Of a DNA stretch of 18,611 nt, positions 1 through 7,406 are shown one piece after another. A program made the translations under genes and the position numbers. Position 1 is the first letter of the stretch; every line of letters starts with the position of its first letter. The stretch is from contig CABUZU010000030.1 of assembly GCA_902496125.1 (NCBI GenBank), positions 1-18,611 of the forward strand, read 5' to 3'. This DNA comes from an uncultured Lachnospiraceae bacterium (lineage in GTDB: Bacteria > Bacillota > Clostridia > Lachnospirales > Lachnospiraceae). The notes under the pieces are model-generated. The model saw only the letters and a program-made list of their open reading frames with translations. It did not search any database and had not been told where the DNA came from.

Positions 1-468
1 GTCCATACCATAAGAATCTTCGCTAATTGCACGAAGTGCACGAGCAATAAATTCATTCACTTCATCAATCTGTTTTCCTAAAACACCTGCATGGTAAGCA
101 TAAGCTGCTACCCCACGAATACCAAATAAAATTAAAGATTTTAATGAACGAATATCTTCATTTGCATCCCATACTTTTGACATATCATAACTTGTACCAT
201 TTGATAGTGCAAGTACATCTTTTGTCATTCCTTTAATTACTTCTTCATCAAAGTTTACATTGGTAAGTGTTGCAAATAAACCGCTGATTAAAGTATCTGC
301 AATTTTCTTAGATGGAACGCCTTCTACTGTCTTTGCCAGTCCAACTAATGCACCAGTAAGTTCATCTTGAGATTTAGCACAGGTTGCATTTTTACCACAT
401 ACACCACTCTTTTCGCAAGCTTTTCCGCCTGCTGTTTGTTCACACTGAAAACAAAACATATCTTTCAT
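1..468 (-). CDS. hcp: Hybrid cluster protein (hydroxylamine reductase), N-terminal part
   Basis: The first 156 codons of hcp run off the left edge, so the C-terminal hybrid-cluster ligands cannot be seen. The start reads MKDMFCFQCEQT, followed by GVCGK. Cys6, Cys9, Cys18 and Cys24 (C-x2-C-x8-C-x5-C) form the proximal [4Fe-4S] cluster motif that marks this family. Hcp proteins are cytoplasmic and act on nitric oxide or hydroxylamine; in anaerobes they are linked to nitrosative-stress defence. The ATG (466-468) shares one base with the TAA stop (468-470) of the upstream Fe-S protein gene. A GGAGG ribosome binding site lies inside the end of that gene, so the two are translationally coupled. The Fe-S partner is probably the electron donor (inference). 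Confidence 0.95.
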   Translation of the reverse strand, partial: MKDMFCFQCEQTAGGKACEKSGVCGKNATCAKSQDELTGALVGLAKTVEGVPSKKIADTLISGLFATLTNVNFDEEVIKGMTKDVLALSNGTSYDMSKVWDANEDIRSLKSLILFGIRGVAAYAYHAGVLGKQIDEVNEFIARALRAISEDSYGMD

Positions 469-1097
469 TATAAAATTCCTCCATTAATTGAAAATGTGAT
501 TGTGTTACATAAAATATCTTTACCACTCTTTATAATGGCTTGTTTTACTGCACGTTCTAATCCACCACAACAAGGTACTTCCATTCGTAAAAGAGTGACA
601 TCCTTTACGGTATTTCTAGCAAAAATTTCTGATAATTTTTCTGAATAATCCACTGCATCTAATTTCGGACATCCAATTAAAGTGGTTCTTCCCTTCATAA
701 ACTCTTGATGAGTTCTTGCATAGGAATAAGCAGTACAATCTGCTGCCACTAAAATTGATGCATCCTTATAATAAGGTGCTTCAAGTGGTGCTAACTTGAT
801 TTGAGGCGGCCAATTCGAAAGACAAGTGACTGGCACTTCTTCTACCTTTGACTGTGCTTGTTTTTCTAAATGTCTTTTTACCGCTTCTTCATCAAAGGAA
901 GCTGCTTCTCTTTCGATAATTTCTATAGCATCAACTGGACAAGCTGGAAGGCAATTGCCAAGCCCGTCACAGTAATCATCTTTTATTAAACGAGCCTTGC
1001 CATCAACCATAGCAATTGCTCCTTCAAGGCAGGCACTGGCACATAAACCACAACCTGAACATTTTTCTTCATCAATTTTAACGATTTTACGAACCAT
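468..1097 (-). CDS. 4Fe-4S ferredoxin-type protein, first gene of the hcp operon
   Basis: A 209-residue protein with an N-terminal bacterial ferredoxin domain. The first cluster motif is complete (Cys13, 16, 19, 23). The second is non-canonical: Cys43, Cys49 and Cys53-Pro, with CDGLGNC where C-x2-C-x2-C would be expected, so the second cluster may have a changed ligand set. After a charged linker (about 65-95) comes a second domain of about 110 residues with further cysteines (CTAYSYA, GCPKLDA and CCGGLE). The same architecture commonly sits beside hcp in Clostridia, where electron transfer to Hcp is the accepted guess; I have no direct evidence for it. The ATG at 1097 has AAGGAGAG about 6 bases upstream. 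The gene lies divergent from a Crp/Fnr regulator and overlaps hcp by one base. Confidence 0.88.
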   Translation of the reverse strand: MVRKIVKIDEEKCSGCGLCASACLEGAIAMVDGKARLIKDDYCDGLGNCLPACPVDAIEIIEREAASFDEEAVKRHLEKQAQSKVEEVPVTCLSNWPPQIKLAPLEAPYYKDASILVAADCTAYSYARTHQEFMKGRTTLIGCPKLDAVDYSEKLSEIFARNTVKDVTLLRMEVPCCGGLERAVKQAIIKSGKDILCNTITFSINGGIL

Positions 1098-1133
1098 GTT
1101 ACTCTCCTTTTTTACTTTCTTTGTATATTTTTC

Positions 1134-1162
1134 TTGCGACTGTGGTTACATTATAGTAAAAT
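1134..1162 (+). promoter_or_regulatory. Predicted promoter of the Crp/Fnr regulator gene
   Basis: TTGCGA (1134-1139), a 17-base spacer, then TAAAAT (1157-1162), giving a start near 1169 and a leader of about 55 bases. The -10 region shares the 14-mer TTATAGTAAAATAA with the promoter at 6530-6558. It overlaps the divergent hcp promoter. Confidence 0.45.
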
Positions 1163-1178
1163 AAATAAAAATTGTCTG
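1143..1178 (-). promoter_or_regulatory. Predicted promoter of the Fe-S protein/hcp operon
   Basis: On the minus strand a perfect TATAAT -10 box (1150-1155) is preceded by a 17-base spacer and a poor -35 CAGACA (1173-1178). The predicted start of transcription is about 1143. A consensus -10 with a weak -35 is the usual layout of an activator-dependent promoter, which fits the dyad immediately upstream. The assignment is by eye. Confidence 0.6.
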
Positions 1179-1192
1179 TTGTATTTCCAACA
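1177..1192. promoter_or_regulatory. Crp/Fnr-type operator TGTTG-N6-CAACA
   Basis: A perfect 5-6-5 inverted repeat with the spacing of the Crp/Fnr superfamily (compare TGTGA-N6-TCACA). Its centre (1184/1185) lies 41.5 bases upstream of the predicted hcp-operon start at 1143, the classic class II activation position, and it touches the weak -35 box. Relative to the divergent regulator promoter it falls just after the start of transcription (+8 to +23), where binding would repress. The likely ligand is the regulator encoded at 1224-1886: one site would both activate the hcp operon and limit the regulator. This is inference from geometry. Confidence 0.6.
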
Positions 1193-1223
1193 AATTAAAA
1201 TTTTTTCGAGAGGAATTTTCATT

Positions 1224-1886
1224 ATGCAAAAATATTTACCTGTATTAAAACGTTCTTTTTTATTTTCCGATATTGACGATGACAAATTACTTGCGATGCT
1301 TCACTGTCTTAGCGTGTATCTATCTCATTACAAACAAGGGGAATTTCTCTTTCACTCAGGCGATGAAATTACTAAGATTGGTTTGGTATTAGAAGGCTCT
1401 ATTCAATTAGAACGAGAAGATTTAAATGGCAATCGAACAATTCTAGATAAGGTAGTACCCGGTCAATCCTTTGGCGAAGCTTTAGTTTGTGCTGGTATTA
1501 AACAAATCCCTACCGCTGTTGTTGCTAGATATGACTGCACAATTATGTATATGGACTATGAGAAAATTTTGCAAACCTGTAGCAATGCATGTTCATTCCA
1601 TACTCATTTGATTCAAAATATGATTACCGTACTTGCCAAACGAAACGTTAAGTTGAATAATAAATTAAATTTCTTATCAAAACGCAGCACTCGTGAAAAA
1701 CTTCTTACTTATTTAGAAACACAGGCAATTATTCAAAAACAAAATCCATTTACAATTACCTTTAACAGACAAGAACTTGCTGATTATCTTTGTGTAGAAC
1801 GAAGTGCGATGTGTGCAGAACTTAGCAAGTTACAATCCGAAGGACTTATCAAATATAAAAAAAATACATTTCAGTTACAAATGTAA
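1224..1886 (+). CDS. Crp/Fnr family transcriptional regulator (HcpR-like by context)
   Basis: A 220-residue cytoplasmic regulator. An N-terminal cyclic-nucleotide-binding-like beta barrel (about 10-125, with GEFLFHSGDE and LVLEGSIQLERED) is followed by the long dimer helix (about 125-160) and a C-terminal winged helix (about 165-220, FNRQELADYLCVERSAMC). There is no N-terminal cysteine cluster of the E. coli Fnr type. Scattered cysteines (Cys28, CSNAC, YLC) are present, but I cannot assign a sensor. An in-frame upstream ATG at 1134 lies within the promoter region and has no ribosome binding site; the ATG at 1224 has AGAGGAA about 8 bases upstream, so I chose it. Crp/Fnr genes divergent from hcp are usually called HcpR and respond to nitrosative stress; that role is inferred from neighbours. 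Confidence 0.88.
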   Translation: MQKYLPVLKRSFLFSDIDDDKLLAMLHCLSVYLSHYKQGEFLFHSGDEITKIGLVLEGSIQLEREDLNGNRTILDKVVPGQSFGEALVCAGIKQIPTAVVARYDCTIMYMDYEKILQTCSNACSFHTHLIQNMITVLAKRNVKLNNKLNFLSKRSTREKLLTYLETQAIIQKQNPFTITFNRQELADYLCVERSAMCAELSKLQSEGLIKYKKNTFQLQM

Positions 1887-1888
1887 CC

Positions 1889-1917
1889 TTGCTATTTCAA
1901 AAAAATTATGCTATATT
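1889..1917 (+). promoter_or_regulatory. Predicted promoter of the symporter gene, with upstream dyad
   Basis: TTGCTA (1889-1894), a 17-base spacer and TATATT (1912-1917) preceded by TGC, an extended -10. The predicted start is about 1924. Immediately upstream, GTTACA-AA-TGTAAC (1874-1887) is a 6-2-6 dyad that contains the stop codon of the regulator gene and is centred at about -43.5. It could be a regulator site. Confidence 0.5.
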
Positions 1918-1930
1918 AAAAAATATATAC

Positions 1931-1980
1931 GGCATTGGACAAAGGAGTTACAAAGCTTTTTTATCCGATGCCCTTTTTTT
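1931..1980 (+). terminator. Intrinsic terminator of the regulator gene, also leader hairpin of the symporter mRNA
   Basis: GGCATTGGA (1931-1939) pairs with TCCGATGCC (1964-1972) through nine pairs including one G-U, followed by T7 (1974-1980). It ends the regulator transcript. Because the symporter promoter lies upstream of it (start about 1924) and the symporter AAGGAGG lies just after it (1986-1992), it would also act in the first 60 bases of the symporter leader, as an attenuator would. Confidence 0.65.
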
Positions 1981-2000
1981 ATATAAAGGAGGAAAAGGTC

Positions 2001-3665
2001 ATGAAGGATTTTATTGACAACTTAAGTAGTATCATCTCGGCTGTAGATGACTTTGTTTGGGGACCTGTTATGTTGGTGCTTTTAGTAGGTACCGGAGTAT
2101 TTTTAACGATTCGCACGAAGTTTCTTCCATGGAGAAATCTTCCTTATGCAATTAAAAATACGCTAAGTAAAGAATCACGTACAACAAAACGTGGCGAAGG
2201 TGATATCTCCCCATTTTCAGCACTGACAACTGCACTTGCTGCAACCATTGGTACTGGTAACATTGTAGGTGTTGCAACTGCTATGGTTTCTGGTGGTCCT
2301 GGTGCTCTTGTATGGATGTGGATTTCTGCTTGCTTTGGACTTACTTCTAAATTTAGTGAATGTATGTTAGCCATTAAATACCGAGAAATCAATGAAAAGG
2401 GCGAAATGTCTGGCGGACCAATGTACACAATGAGACGTGGTCTTAAAAACAAAAAATTTGGTGCCATTCTTGGTTGGCTTTTTGCCTTCTTTGCCGTTGT
2501 TGCTTCTTTTGGTATTGGAAATATGACACAGTCTAATTCCATTTCCGATGCACTACATAGTACTTTTAATATTCCAGTTAGTGTTACTGGTATTATTCTT
2601 ACTTTTTTAGCTTTAATCATCATCGTTGGTGGGATTAAAACCATTTCCAAGGTATCCTCTGTTGTTGTACCTTTAATGGCTGTATTTTATATCGTCTGTG
2701 GATTAATTGTTATTATTTGTAATTTTGGAAACCTTCCTAGTGGATTGGCTTTGATATTTAAAATGGCTTTTAGTGTAAAAGCAGTTACTGGCGGTGCCCT
2801 TGGTACGATTGTAGCTTCGATGATGCGTGGTATGCGTTTTGGTGTAGCTAGAGGTTGTTTTTCAAATGAAGCTGGTATGGGCTCTGCTGCCATTACTGCA
2901 GCCGCTGCTACTACCGATAATCCTGTTCGCCAAGCCTATATCAATATGACTGGTACTTTCTGGGATACTTTAGTAGTTTGTACAATTACTGGACTATGTA
3001 TTGCAAGTAGTGGTGTGTTAGGCTCTACCAAAACTGTCGACAGTGGCACTTATACCTTTGATAACAATAAAGCCATTATTGAGACTGTTTCACAAGATAA
3101 AACCATTATTTCTGAATACGACGTCACTTTAAATGATGATCGTACCATTACTTTATCGGATTCTAAATCTTCTTTAACTTTAACAAATATGGAAGAAAAA
3201 CCTACCTCTTCACTTGTTGGTAAATGGAAAGATGCCGATGGCAATATCTATAATTTTGATGCTTCTGGTGATTATGAAAAGGATGAACTAGTAAAGGGCT
3301 CTGCACTTACGATTCTAGCATTTGAAAAAGTACTAGGAAAACTTGGCGGATGGTTAATTTGTATTGGTATTACCCTATTTGCATTTTCTACGATTCTTGG
3401 TTGGGAATATCATGGTGAAAAAGCATTTGAATATTTACTTGGAACTCATAAATACAATATGGTTTATCGTATCTTCTTTTCTTGTATTGTATTTGTCGGT
3501 GCGACTACAACACTTGACCTTGTATGGAATTTTTCTGATATCGCCAATGCATTAATGGCTATACCAAACTTAATTTGTATGCTATTATTAAGTGGCGAAA
3601 TTGCAAAGGATATCGAAGATTTCCAAGTGATTTTGAAAAAAGAGAAACAAGAAAAGAGGAACTAA
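2001..3665 (+). CDS. Amino acid:sodium symporter, AGCS family, with an extra extracytoplasmic loop
   Basis: A 554-residue multi-spanning membrane protein that should import alanine, glycine or a related amino acid with sodium. Family features include TALAATIGTGNIVGVATA near residue 80, SGGPMYTM, FSNEAGMGSAA and FAFSTILGWEYHGEKAFEYL. Typical members have about 440-480 residues. The excess is one hydrophilic insert at about 341-433, between the segment ending CIASSGVLGS and the conserved GSALTILAFEK. The insert is rich in D, T and S and contains LVGKWKDADGN (405-415) followed by Y, F and D/G residues, resembling the strand pattern of small secreted beta domains. The frame is open further upstream, but the ATG at 2001 has AAGGAGG at 1986-1992. 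The substrate cannot be told from sequence. It is co-transcribed with the DUF4250 gene 2 bases downstream. Confidence 0.92.
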   Translation: MKDFIDNLSSIISAVDDFVWGPVMLVLLVGTGVFLTIRTKFLPWRNLPYAIKNTLSKESRTTKRGEGDISPFSALTTALAATIGTGNIVGVATAMVSGGPGALVWMWISACFGLTSKFSECMLAIKYREINEKGEMSGGPMYTMRRGLKNKKFGAILGWLFAFFAVVASFGIGNMTQSNSISDALHSTFNIPVSVTGIILTFLALIIIVGGIKTISKVSSVVVPLMAVFYIVCGLIVIICNFGNLPSGLALIFKMAFSVKAVTGGALGTIVASMMRGMRFGVARGCFSNEAGMGSAAITAAAATTDNPVRQAYINMTGTFWDTLVVCTITGLCIASSGVLGSTKTVDSGTYTFDNNKAIIETVSQDKTIISEYDVTLNDDRTITLSDSKSSLTLTNMEEKPTSSLVGKWKDADGNIYNFDASGDYEKDELVKGSALTILAFEKVLGKLGGWLICIGITLFAFSTILGWEYHGEKAFEYLLGTHKYNMVYRIFFSCIVFVGATTTLDLVWNFSDIANALMAIPNLICMLLLSGEIAKDIEDFQVILKKEKQEKRN

Positions 3666-3667
3666 CT

Positions 3668-3844
3668 ATGGATTTACCAAATGATCCCATGATGCTTTTA
3701 AGTTTTATTAACTTAAAGCTTCGTGATTTTTACAAAGATTTAGATGCGCTTTGTGAAGATTTAAACATCGAAAAGGCCAGCTTGATAGACAAACTGGCCA
3801 ATATCGATTATGAATATGACGCTACGCTAAATAAATTCGTTTAA
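3668..3844 (+). CDS. DUF4250 family small protein
   Basis: A 58-residue protein beginning [20 protein letters not shown], with the conserved ending DYEYD...LNKFV. I recognise this as the DUF4250 family, common in Clostridia and of unknown function. It is soluble, acidic and probably helical, with no cysteine cluster or signal peptide. The ATG at 3668 lies 2 bases after the symporter stop, with GAGGAA inside the end of that gene, so it is translationally coupled. Its TAA shares the bases TTAA with the stop of clpB on the other strand, and the terminator of clpB lies within its coding sequence at 3771-3799. Confidence 0.85.
   Translation: MDLPNDPMMLLSFINLKLRDFYKDLDALCEDLNIEKASLIDKLANIDYEYDATLNKFV
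3771..3799 (-). terminator. clpB terminator embedded in the DUF4250 gene
   Basis: Read on the minus strand, GGCCAGTTTG - TCTAT - CAAGCTGGCC is a ten-pair stem (one G-U) with a five-base loop, followed by TTTT and later more U residues. It starts 42 bases after the clpB stop. On the plus strand the same DNA has a C-A mismatch in the stem and no T run, so it should terminate only the minus-strand transcript. Confidence 0.7.
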
Positions 3845-6426
3845 CGTAGTACCTTTGCTTGGAGACTGTTATCCACTTCATCAATCTGGATGCGGTCTCC
3901 TTGACTAATATCACCAGATAAGATAATCTTAGCTGCAAGTGTTTCTACATATTTTTGTAGATAACGTTTTAGAGGTCTTGCACCATAAACTGGGTCATAA
4001 CCATTTTCACATACATAGTGAATGGCAGCAGGTGTTAACTCAATACTAAGTTCTCTTTCTGCAAGTCTCTTATTTACATCTGCAAGCATTAAATTAACAA
4101 TTCCAGAAATATTATCCCTTGTAAGTGGCTTAAATAGAATCGTTTCATCCAAACGATTTAAAAACTCTGGACGGAAATGTGCTCTTAAATCTTGCATTAC
4201 TAAATTCTTCGCCTCTTCTTTAATCGTACCATCACTATCAATTCCATCTAATAGATAAGAAGAACCAATATTAGAAGTCATAATTAAAATTGTATTCTTA
4301 AAGTCTACGGTTCGACCTTGGGAATCTGTAATTCGACCATCATCTAATACCTGTAATAATACGTTAAATACATCTGGATGTGCCTTTTCAATTTCATCAA
4401 ATAGTACAACGGAATAAGGTTTTCTACGAACTGCTTCGGTAAGTTGTCCGCCTTCATCATAACCTACATATCCCGGAGGTGCTCCGATTAAACGAGATAC
4501 AGAATGTTTTTCCATATATTCACTCATATCAATACGCACCATATTCTGTTCATCGTCAAATAGACTTTCTGCAAGTGCCTTAGCAAGTTCTGTTTTACCA
4601 ACACCAGTAGGTCCAAGGAATAGAAAGGAACCAATTGGCTTACTTGGGTCTTTAATACCTGCCTTTGAACGAATAATTGCCTCAGTTACTAGTTCTACAC
4701 CTTCATCCTGACCAACAACCCTCTTATGAAGCTGTTCATCTAGGTGTAAGGTCTTATTCTTCTCTGATTCGGTTAGTTTTGCTACTGGAATACCCGTCCA
4801 ACGAGAAACAATTCTTGAAATCTCTTCATCGGTAACTGCTTCATGAACTAAGGATAAATCTTTATTCTTAACTAAATCTTCTTCGGTTTCTAATTGTTTA
4901 CGAAGCTCTGGTAATTTACCATACATAAGCTCTGCTGCTTTATTTAAATCATAATTTTGTTGTGCAGTTGCAATCTGTGAATTTACTGCATCAATTTCTT
5001 CACGTAAAGCCTTTAATCGTTCTACGGAATTTTTCTCATTATCCCATTGAGCCTTCATATTTGCAAATTGTTCACGATGTTCGGCAAGCTCTTTCTGTAA
5101 GGTTTCTAATCGTTCTCTACTTAAACGGTCTTCTTCTTTCTTAAGGGCTGCCTCTTCAATCTCTAATTGCATAATCTTTCTAGAAAGCTCATCCATCTCT
5201 GTTGGCATGGAATCAAGTTCTGTCTTAATCAATGCACAAGCTTCATCGACTAAGTCAATTGCTTTATCTGGTAAGAAACGGTCTGAAATATATCGATGAG
5301 AAAGCGTTGCTGCTGCAACTAATGCAGAGTCTGTAATCTTAACACCATGGAACACTTCATAACGGTCTTTAATACCTCTTAAGATAGAAATGGTATCTTC
5401 CACACTTGGTTCATCTACCTGTACTGGTTGGAAACGACGCTCTAGGGCAGCATCCTTTTCAATATATTTACGATATTCATCTAATGTGGTAGCACCGATA
5501 CAATGTAGTTCACCTCTTGCAAGCATTGGTTTTAACATATTGCCAGCATCCATACTGCCTTCTGTCTTGCCTGCACCTACAATAGTATGAAGTTCATCGA
5601 TGAATAAGATAATCTTACCTTCACTATTTTTAACATCTTCAAGAACGGCTTTTAACCTTTCTTCAAATTCACCACGATATTTCGCACCAGCAACTAATGC
5701 ACCCATATCCAATGAGAAAATCGTCTTATCCTTCAATGCTTCTGGCACATCACCTCGTACAATACGCTGTGCTAAGCCTTCTACTACAGCAGTCTTACCT
5801 ACACCAGGCTCACCAATTAATACTGGATTGTTCTTCGTCTTCCTAGATAAGATACGAATAACATTTCGAATCTCACTGTCTCGACCAATAACAGGGTCTA
5901 GCTTCTGGTTTGCTGCTCTTTCTACTAAATCTACACCATATTTATTCAATGTGTCATATGTCGCTTCTGGATTATCGCTTGTTACACGCTGATTACCACG
6001 AACGGTAGATAGAGCTTGTAAGAAACGCTCTCTTGTAATACCGTATTCCTTCATCAGTTCCTTCATTGCTTTATTTGGATGCTTTAACATTGCAAGGAAT
6101 AAATGCTCAACGGATACATATTCATCTCCCATTGCCTTTGCTTCATCCTCAGCACTGATTAGAACTTGATTTAAATCATTACTGATATAAAGCTTTCCAC
6201 CGGAAACCTTTACTCTCTTCTCTAATTTCTGTTTTACATTATCTACAAAATGTTCGGTATTAATCTCCATCTTCTCGATTAATTTCAACATTAAACTGTC
6301 ATCTAGTGTAAGAAGGCTATATAGTAAATGTTCTTCGTCAATTTCTTGATGACCATATTCATAAGCTATCTTTTCACAATTTTGAGTTGCTTGAATGGAG
6401 TTTTGTGTAAATTTCGTTAAATTCAT
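3841..6426 (-). CDS. clpB: ATP-dependent disaggregase ClpB
   Basis: A full-length Hsp104/ClpB (861 residues, usual 850-870). It contains the N domain (about 1-145), the first AAA+ module with Walker A GEPGVGKT (205-212) and Walker [10 protein letters not shown], the coiled-coil middle domain (about 400-525), and the second AAA+ module with Walker A GPTGVGKT (605-612), Walker [15 protein letters not shown] and sensor region TSNIGS. The long middle domain separates it from ClpC and ClpA; the IGF/IGL loop needed to bind ClpP is not evident. It works with DnaK/DnaJ/GrpE to rescue aggregated proteins in the cytoplasm. The ATG at 6426 has GAGGAGGG upstream. It is monocistronic; no CIRCE element is present, so regulation probably involves another heat-shock repressor (see the dyads in its promoter). 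Confidence 0.97.
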   Translation of the reverse strand: MNLTKFTQNSIQATQNCEKIAYEYGHQEIDEEHLLYSLLTLDDSLMLKLIEKMEINTEHFVDNVKQKLEKRVKVSGGKLYISNDLNQVLISAEDEAKAMGDEYVSVEHLFLAMLKHPNKAMKELMKEYGITRERFLQALSTVRGNQRVTSDNPEATYDTLNKYGVDLVERAANQKLDPVIGRDSEIRNVIRILSRKTKNNPVLIGEPGVGKTAVVEGLAQRIVRGDVPEALKDKTIFSLDMGALVAGAKYRGEFEERLKAVLEDVKNSEGKIILFIDELHTIVGAGKTEGSMDAGNMLKPMLARGELHCIGATTLDEYRKYIEKDAALERRFQPVQVDEPSVEDTISILRGIKDRYEVFHGVKITDSALVAAATLSHRYISDRFLPDKAIDLVDEACALIKTELDSMPTEMDELSRKIMQLEIEEAALKKEEDRLSRERLETLQKELAEHREQFANMKAQWDNEKNSVERLKALREEIDAVNSQIATAQQNYDLNKAAELMYGKLPELRKQLETEEDLVKNKDLSLVHEAVTDEEISRIVSRWTGIPVAKLTESEKNKTLHLDEQLHKRVVGQDEGVELVTEAIIRSKAGIKDPSKPIGSFLFLGPTGVGKTELAKALAESLFDDEQNMVRIDMSEYMEKHSVSRLIGAPPGYVGYDEGGQLTEAVRRKPYSVVLFDEIEKAHPDVFNVLLQVLDDGRITDSQGRTVDFKNTILIMTSNIGSSYLLDGIDSDGTIKEEAKNLVMQDLRAHFRPEFLNRLDETILFKPLTRDNISGIVNLMLADVNKRLAERELSIELTPAAIHYVCENGYDPVYGARPLKRYLQKYVETLAAKIILSGDISQGDRIQIDEVDNSLQAKVLR

Positions 6427-6475
6427 AAATAACCCTCCTCTATCTAAAAAAGAACTATCTTTTTTCTATTTGTTC

Positions 6476-6510
6476 TAGTGTTACTATAACACATATATCA
6501 AATATGTCAA
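6476..6510 (-). promoter_or_regulatory. clpB promoter with two overlapping dyads
   Basis: On the minus strand TTGACA (6505-6510), a 16-base spacer and TATAGT (6483-6488) preceded by TGT, an extended -10; the start is near 6476. Two perfect inverted repeats cover it. GTGTTA-CTA-TAACAC (6478-6492) sits over the -10 box. ACATAT-ATCAA-ATATGT (6491-6507) covers the spacer and part of the -35. Plus-strand ATCAAATATGTCAAGG recalls a CtsR tandem heptad, but the repeat spacing is one base short. These are candidate heat-shock operators. Confidence 0.6.
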
Positions 6511-6529
6511 GGGGTTTTTGAAAAAAATT

Positions 6530-6558
6530 TTGCATAATTAGAGATTTTATAGTAAAAT
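6530..6558 (+). promoter_or_regulatory. Predicted promoter of the 6585-7406 methyltransferase
   Basis: TTGCAT (6530-6535), a 17-base spacer and TAAAAT (6553-6558), giving a start near 6565 and a very short leader of about 20 bases. The -10 region TTATAGTAAAATAA (6547-6560) is identical to that of the Crp/Fnr gene promoter. Confidence 0.45.
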
Positions 6559-6584
6559 AATAAGATATTAGGAGGATAATTTTT

Positions 6585-7406
6585 ATGAACCCTTTAGAAG
6601 AATTAAAAAAAACGTGGAGCAGCGCTCCTTTTGATAAGAAGGCTGCATTAGAACTTTGGGACAATCAGGCAAAACAAAATTGTTATACGAAAATTCCAAG
6701 CTTTGAGAATAATAAATTTTTACAACTATTAAATAAGGAACAAATGCTTGATGAAAGCTTTGATGTCTTAGACATCGGCTGTGGTGGAGGAGCTTACTCC
6801 ATTGCAATGTCTCCATTTGTTCACCAGATTATTGGATGTGATTTATCTAAGGAAATGATTGAAAATGCTAAAAAATTATCAAATGGAATTGACAATGTTT
6901 CTTGGCAGGTAAAAGATTGGCATAATATTTCCATTGAAGAAGAAAAATGGACAAAGAAATTTGATTTATCCTTTGCTCATATGAGTCCAGCTATTCAAGA
7001 TGTTACTTCTCTTGAAAAGCTAATTCAGACTAGTCGTAATTATTGTGTTATTACTAAGCCAACAAGAAGAACGGACTCTGTATTAGATATTGTAAAAAAA
7101 ATGGTTGGATTTAAAGAAACTCGAACGGACCTCGATAATGATATTCGCCAAATCTTTAATTATACTTGGCTTAGTGGATATCAACCAAAATTAATGTATG
7201 AAAATCAAGAATGGCTGGCAGTGCGAACGATTGAAGAAGCGTTCATGCACTATACCAGCCGAATCCGTCAATTTATTGAATTGTCTAAGGAAGAAACAGA
7301 TAAAATTTATCAGTATCTTTTAAGTATTGCAAATGATGGTAAAGTCGAAGAAATTATTAAAAGTCTTACTGTCACCATCTATTGGAGTGTAAATTTAACA
7401 ATTTAA
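6585..7406 (+). CDS. Class I SAM-dependent methyltransferase
   Basis: A 273-residue soluble protein with a Rossmann-fold methyltransferase core. Motif I is VLDIGCGGGAYSIAM (61-75), the acidic end of strand 2 is IIGCDLSKEMIENAKK, and the post-I region reads FDLSFAHMSPAI. The C-terminal part, with KPTRR and an aromatic-rich stretch, probably shapes the acceptor site. I do not know the substrate. AGGAGG lies 9 bases before the ATG. It converges on the substrate-binding protein gene and their stop codons overlap. From memory, methyltransferases of this kind occur near family 5 (nickel/peptide) ABC transporter genes in Clostridia, which matches the neighbours and hints at a role with the imported ligand. 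That link is inference. Confidence 0.85.
   Translation: MNPLEELKKTWSSAPFDKKAALELWDNQAKQNCYTKIPSFENNKFLQLLNKEQMLDESFDVLDIGCGGGAYSIAMSPFVHQIIGCDLSKEMIENAKKLSNGIDNVSWQVKDWHNISIEEEKWTKKFDLSFAHMSPAIQDVTSLEKLIQTSRNYCVITKPTRRTDSVLDIVKKMVGFKETRTDLDNDIRQIFNYTWLSGYQPKLMYENQEWLAVRTIEEAFMHYTSRIRQFIELSKEETDKIYQYLLSIANDGKVEEIIKSLTVTIYWSVNLTI

Noticed and set aside
1095..1162. HcpR motif GTAAC-N4-GTTAC that I recall for Clostridia
   Set aside because: GTAACATGGTTCG at the Fe-S protein start and GTTACATTATAGTAA nearby are only partial and have the wrong spacing; the TGTTG-N6-CAACA dyad fits better.
2144..2893. Minus-strand open frames opposite the symporter gene
   Set aside because: They are antisense shadows of the symporter's hydrophobic codons, with no ribosome binding sites and no family features.
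3859..3901. GGAGAC/GTCTCC with inner ATCCA/TGGAT hairpin at the 3' end of clpB as a terminator for the symporter operon
   Set aside because: It has a large internal loop and is followed by TTGACT rather than a U tract; not convincing.
6456..6475. AAAAAAGA-N4-TCTTTTTT hairpin in the clpB leader as an RNA thermometer
   Set aside because: The stem is almost only A-U pairs and does not sequester the ribosome binding site, so there is no support for a thermometer.
6427..6520. CIRCE element or canonical CtsR site at clpB
   Set aside because: No TTAGCACTC-N9-GAGTGCTAA is present. The TCAA tandem at 6498-6510 is spaced four rather than five bases and its second heptad is incomplete.
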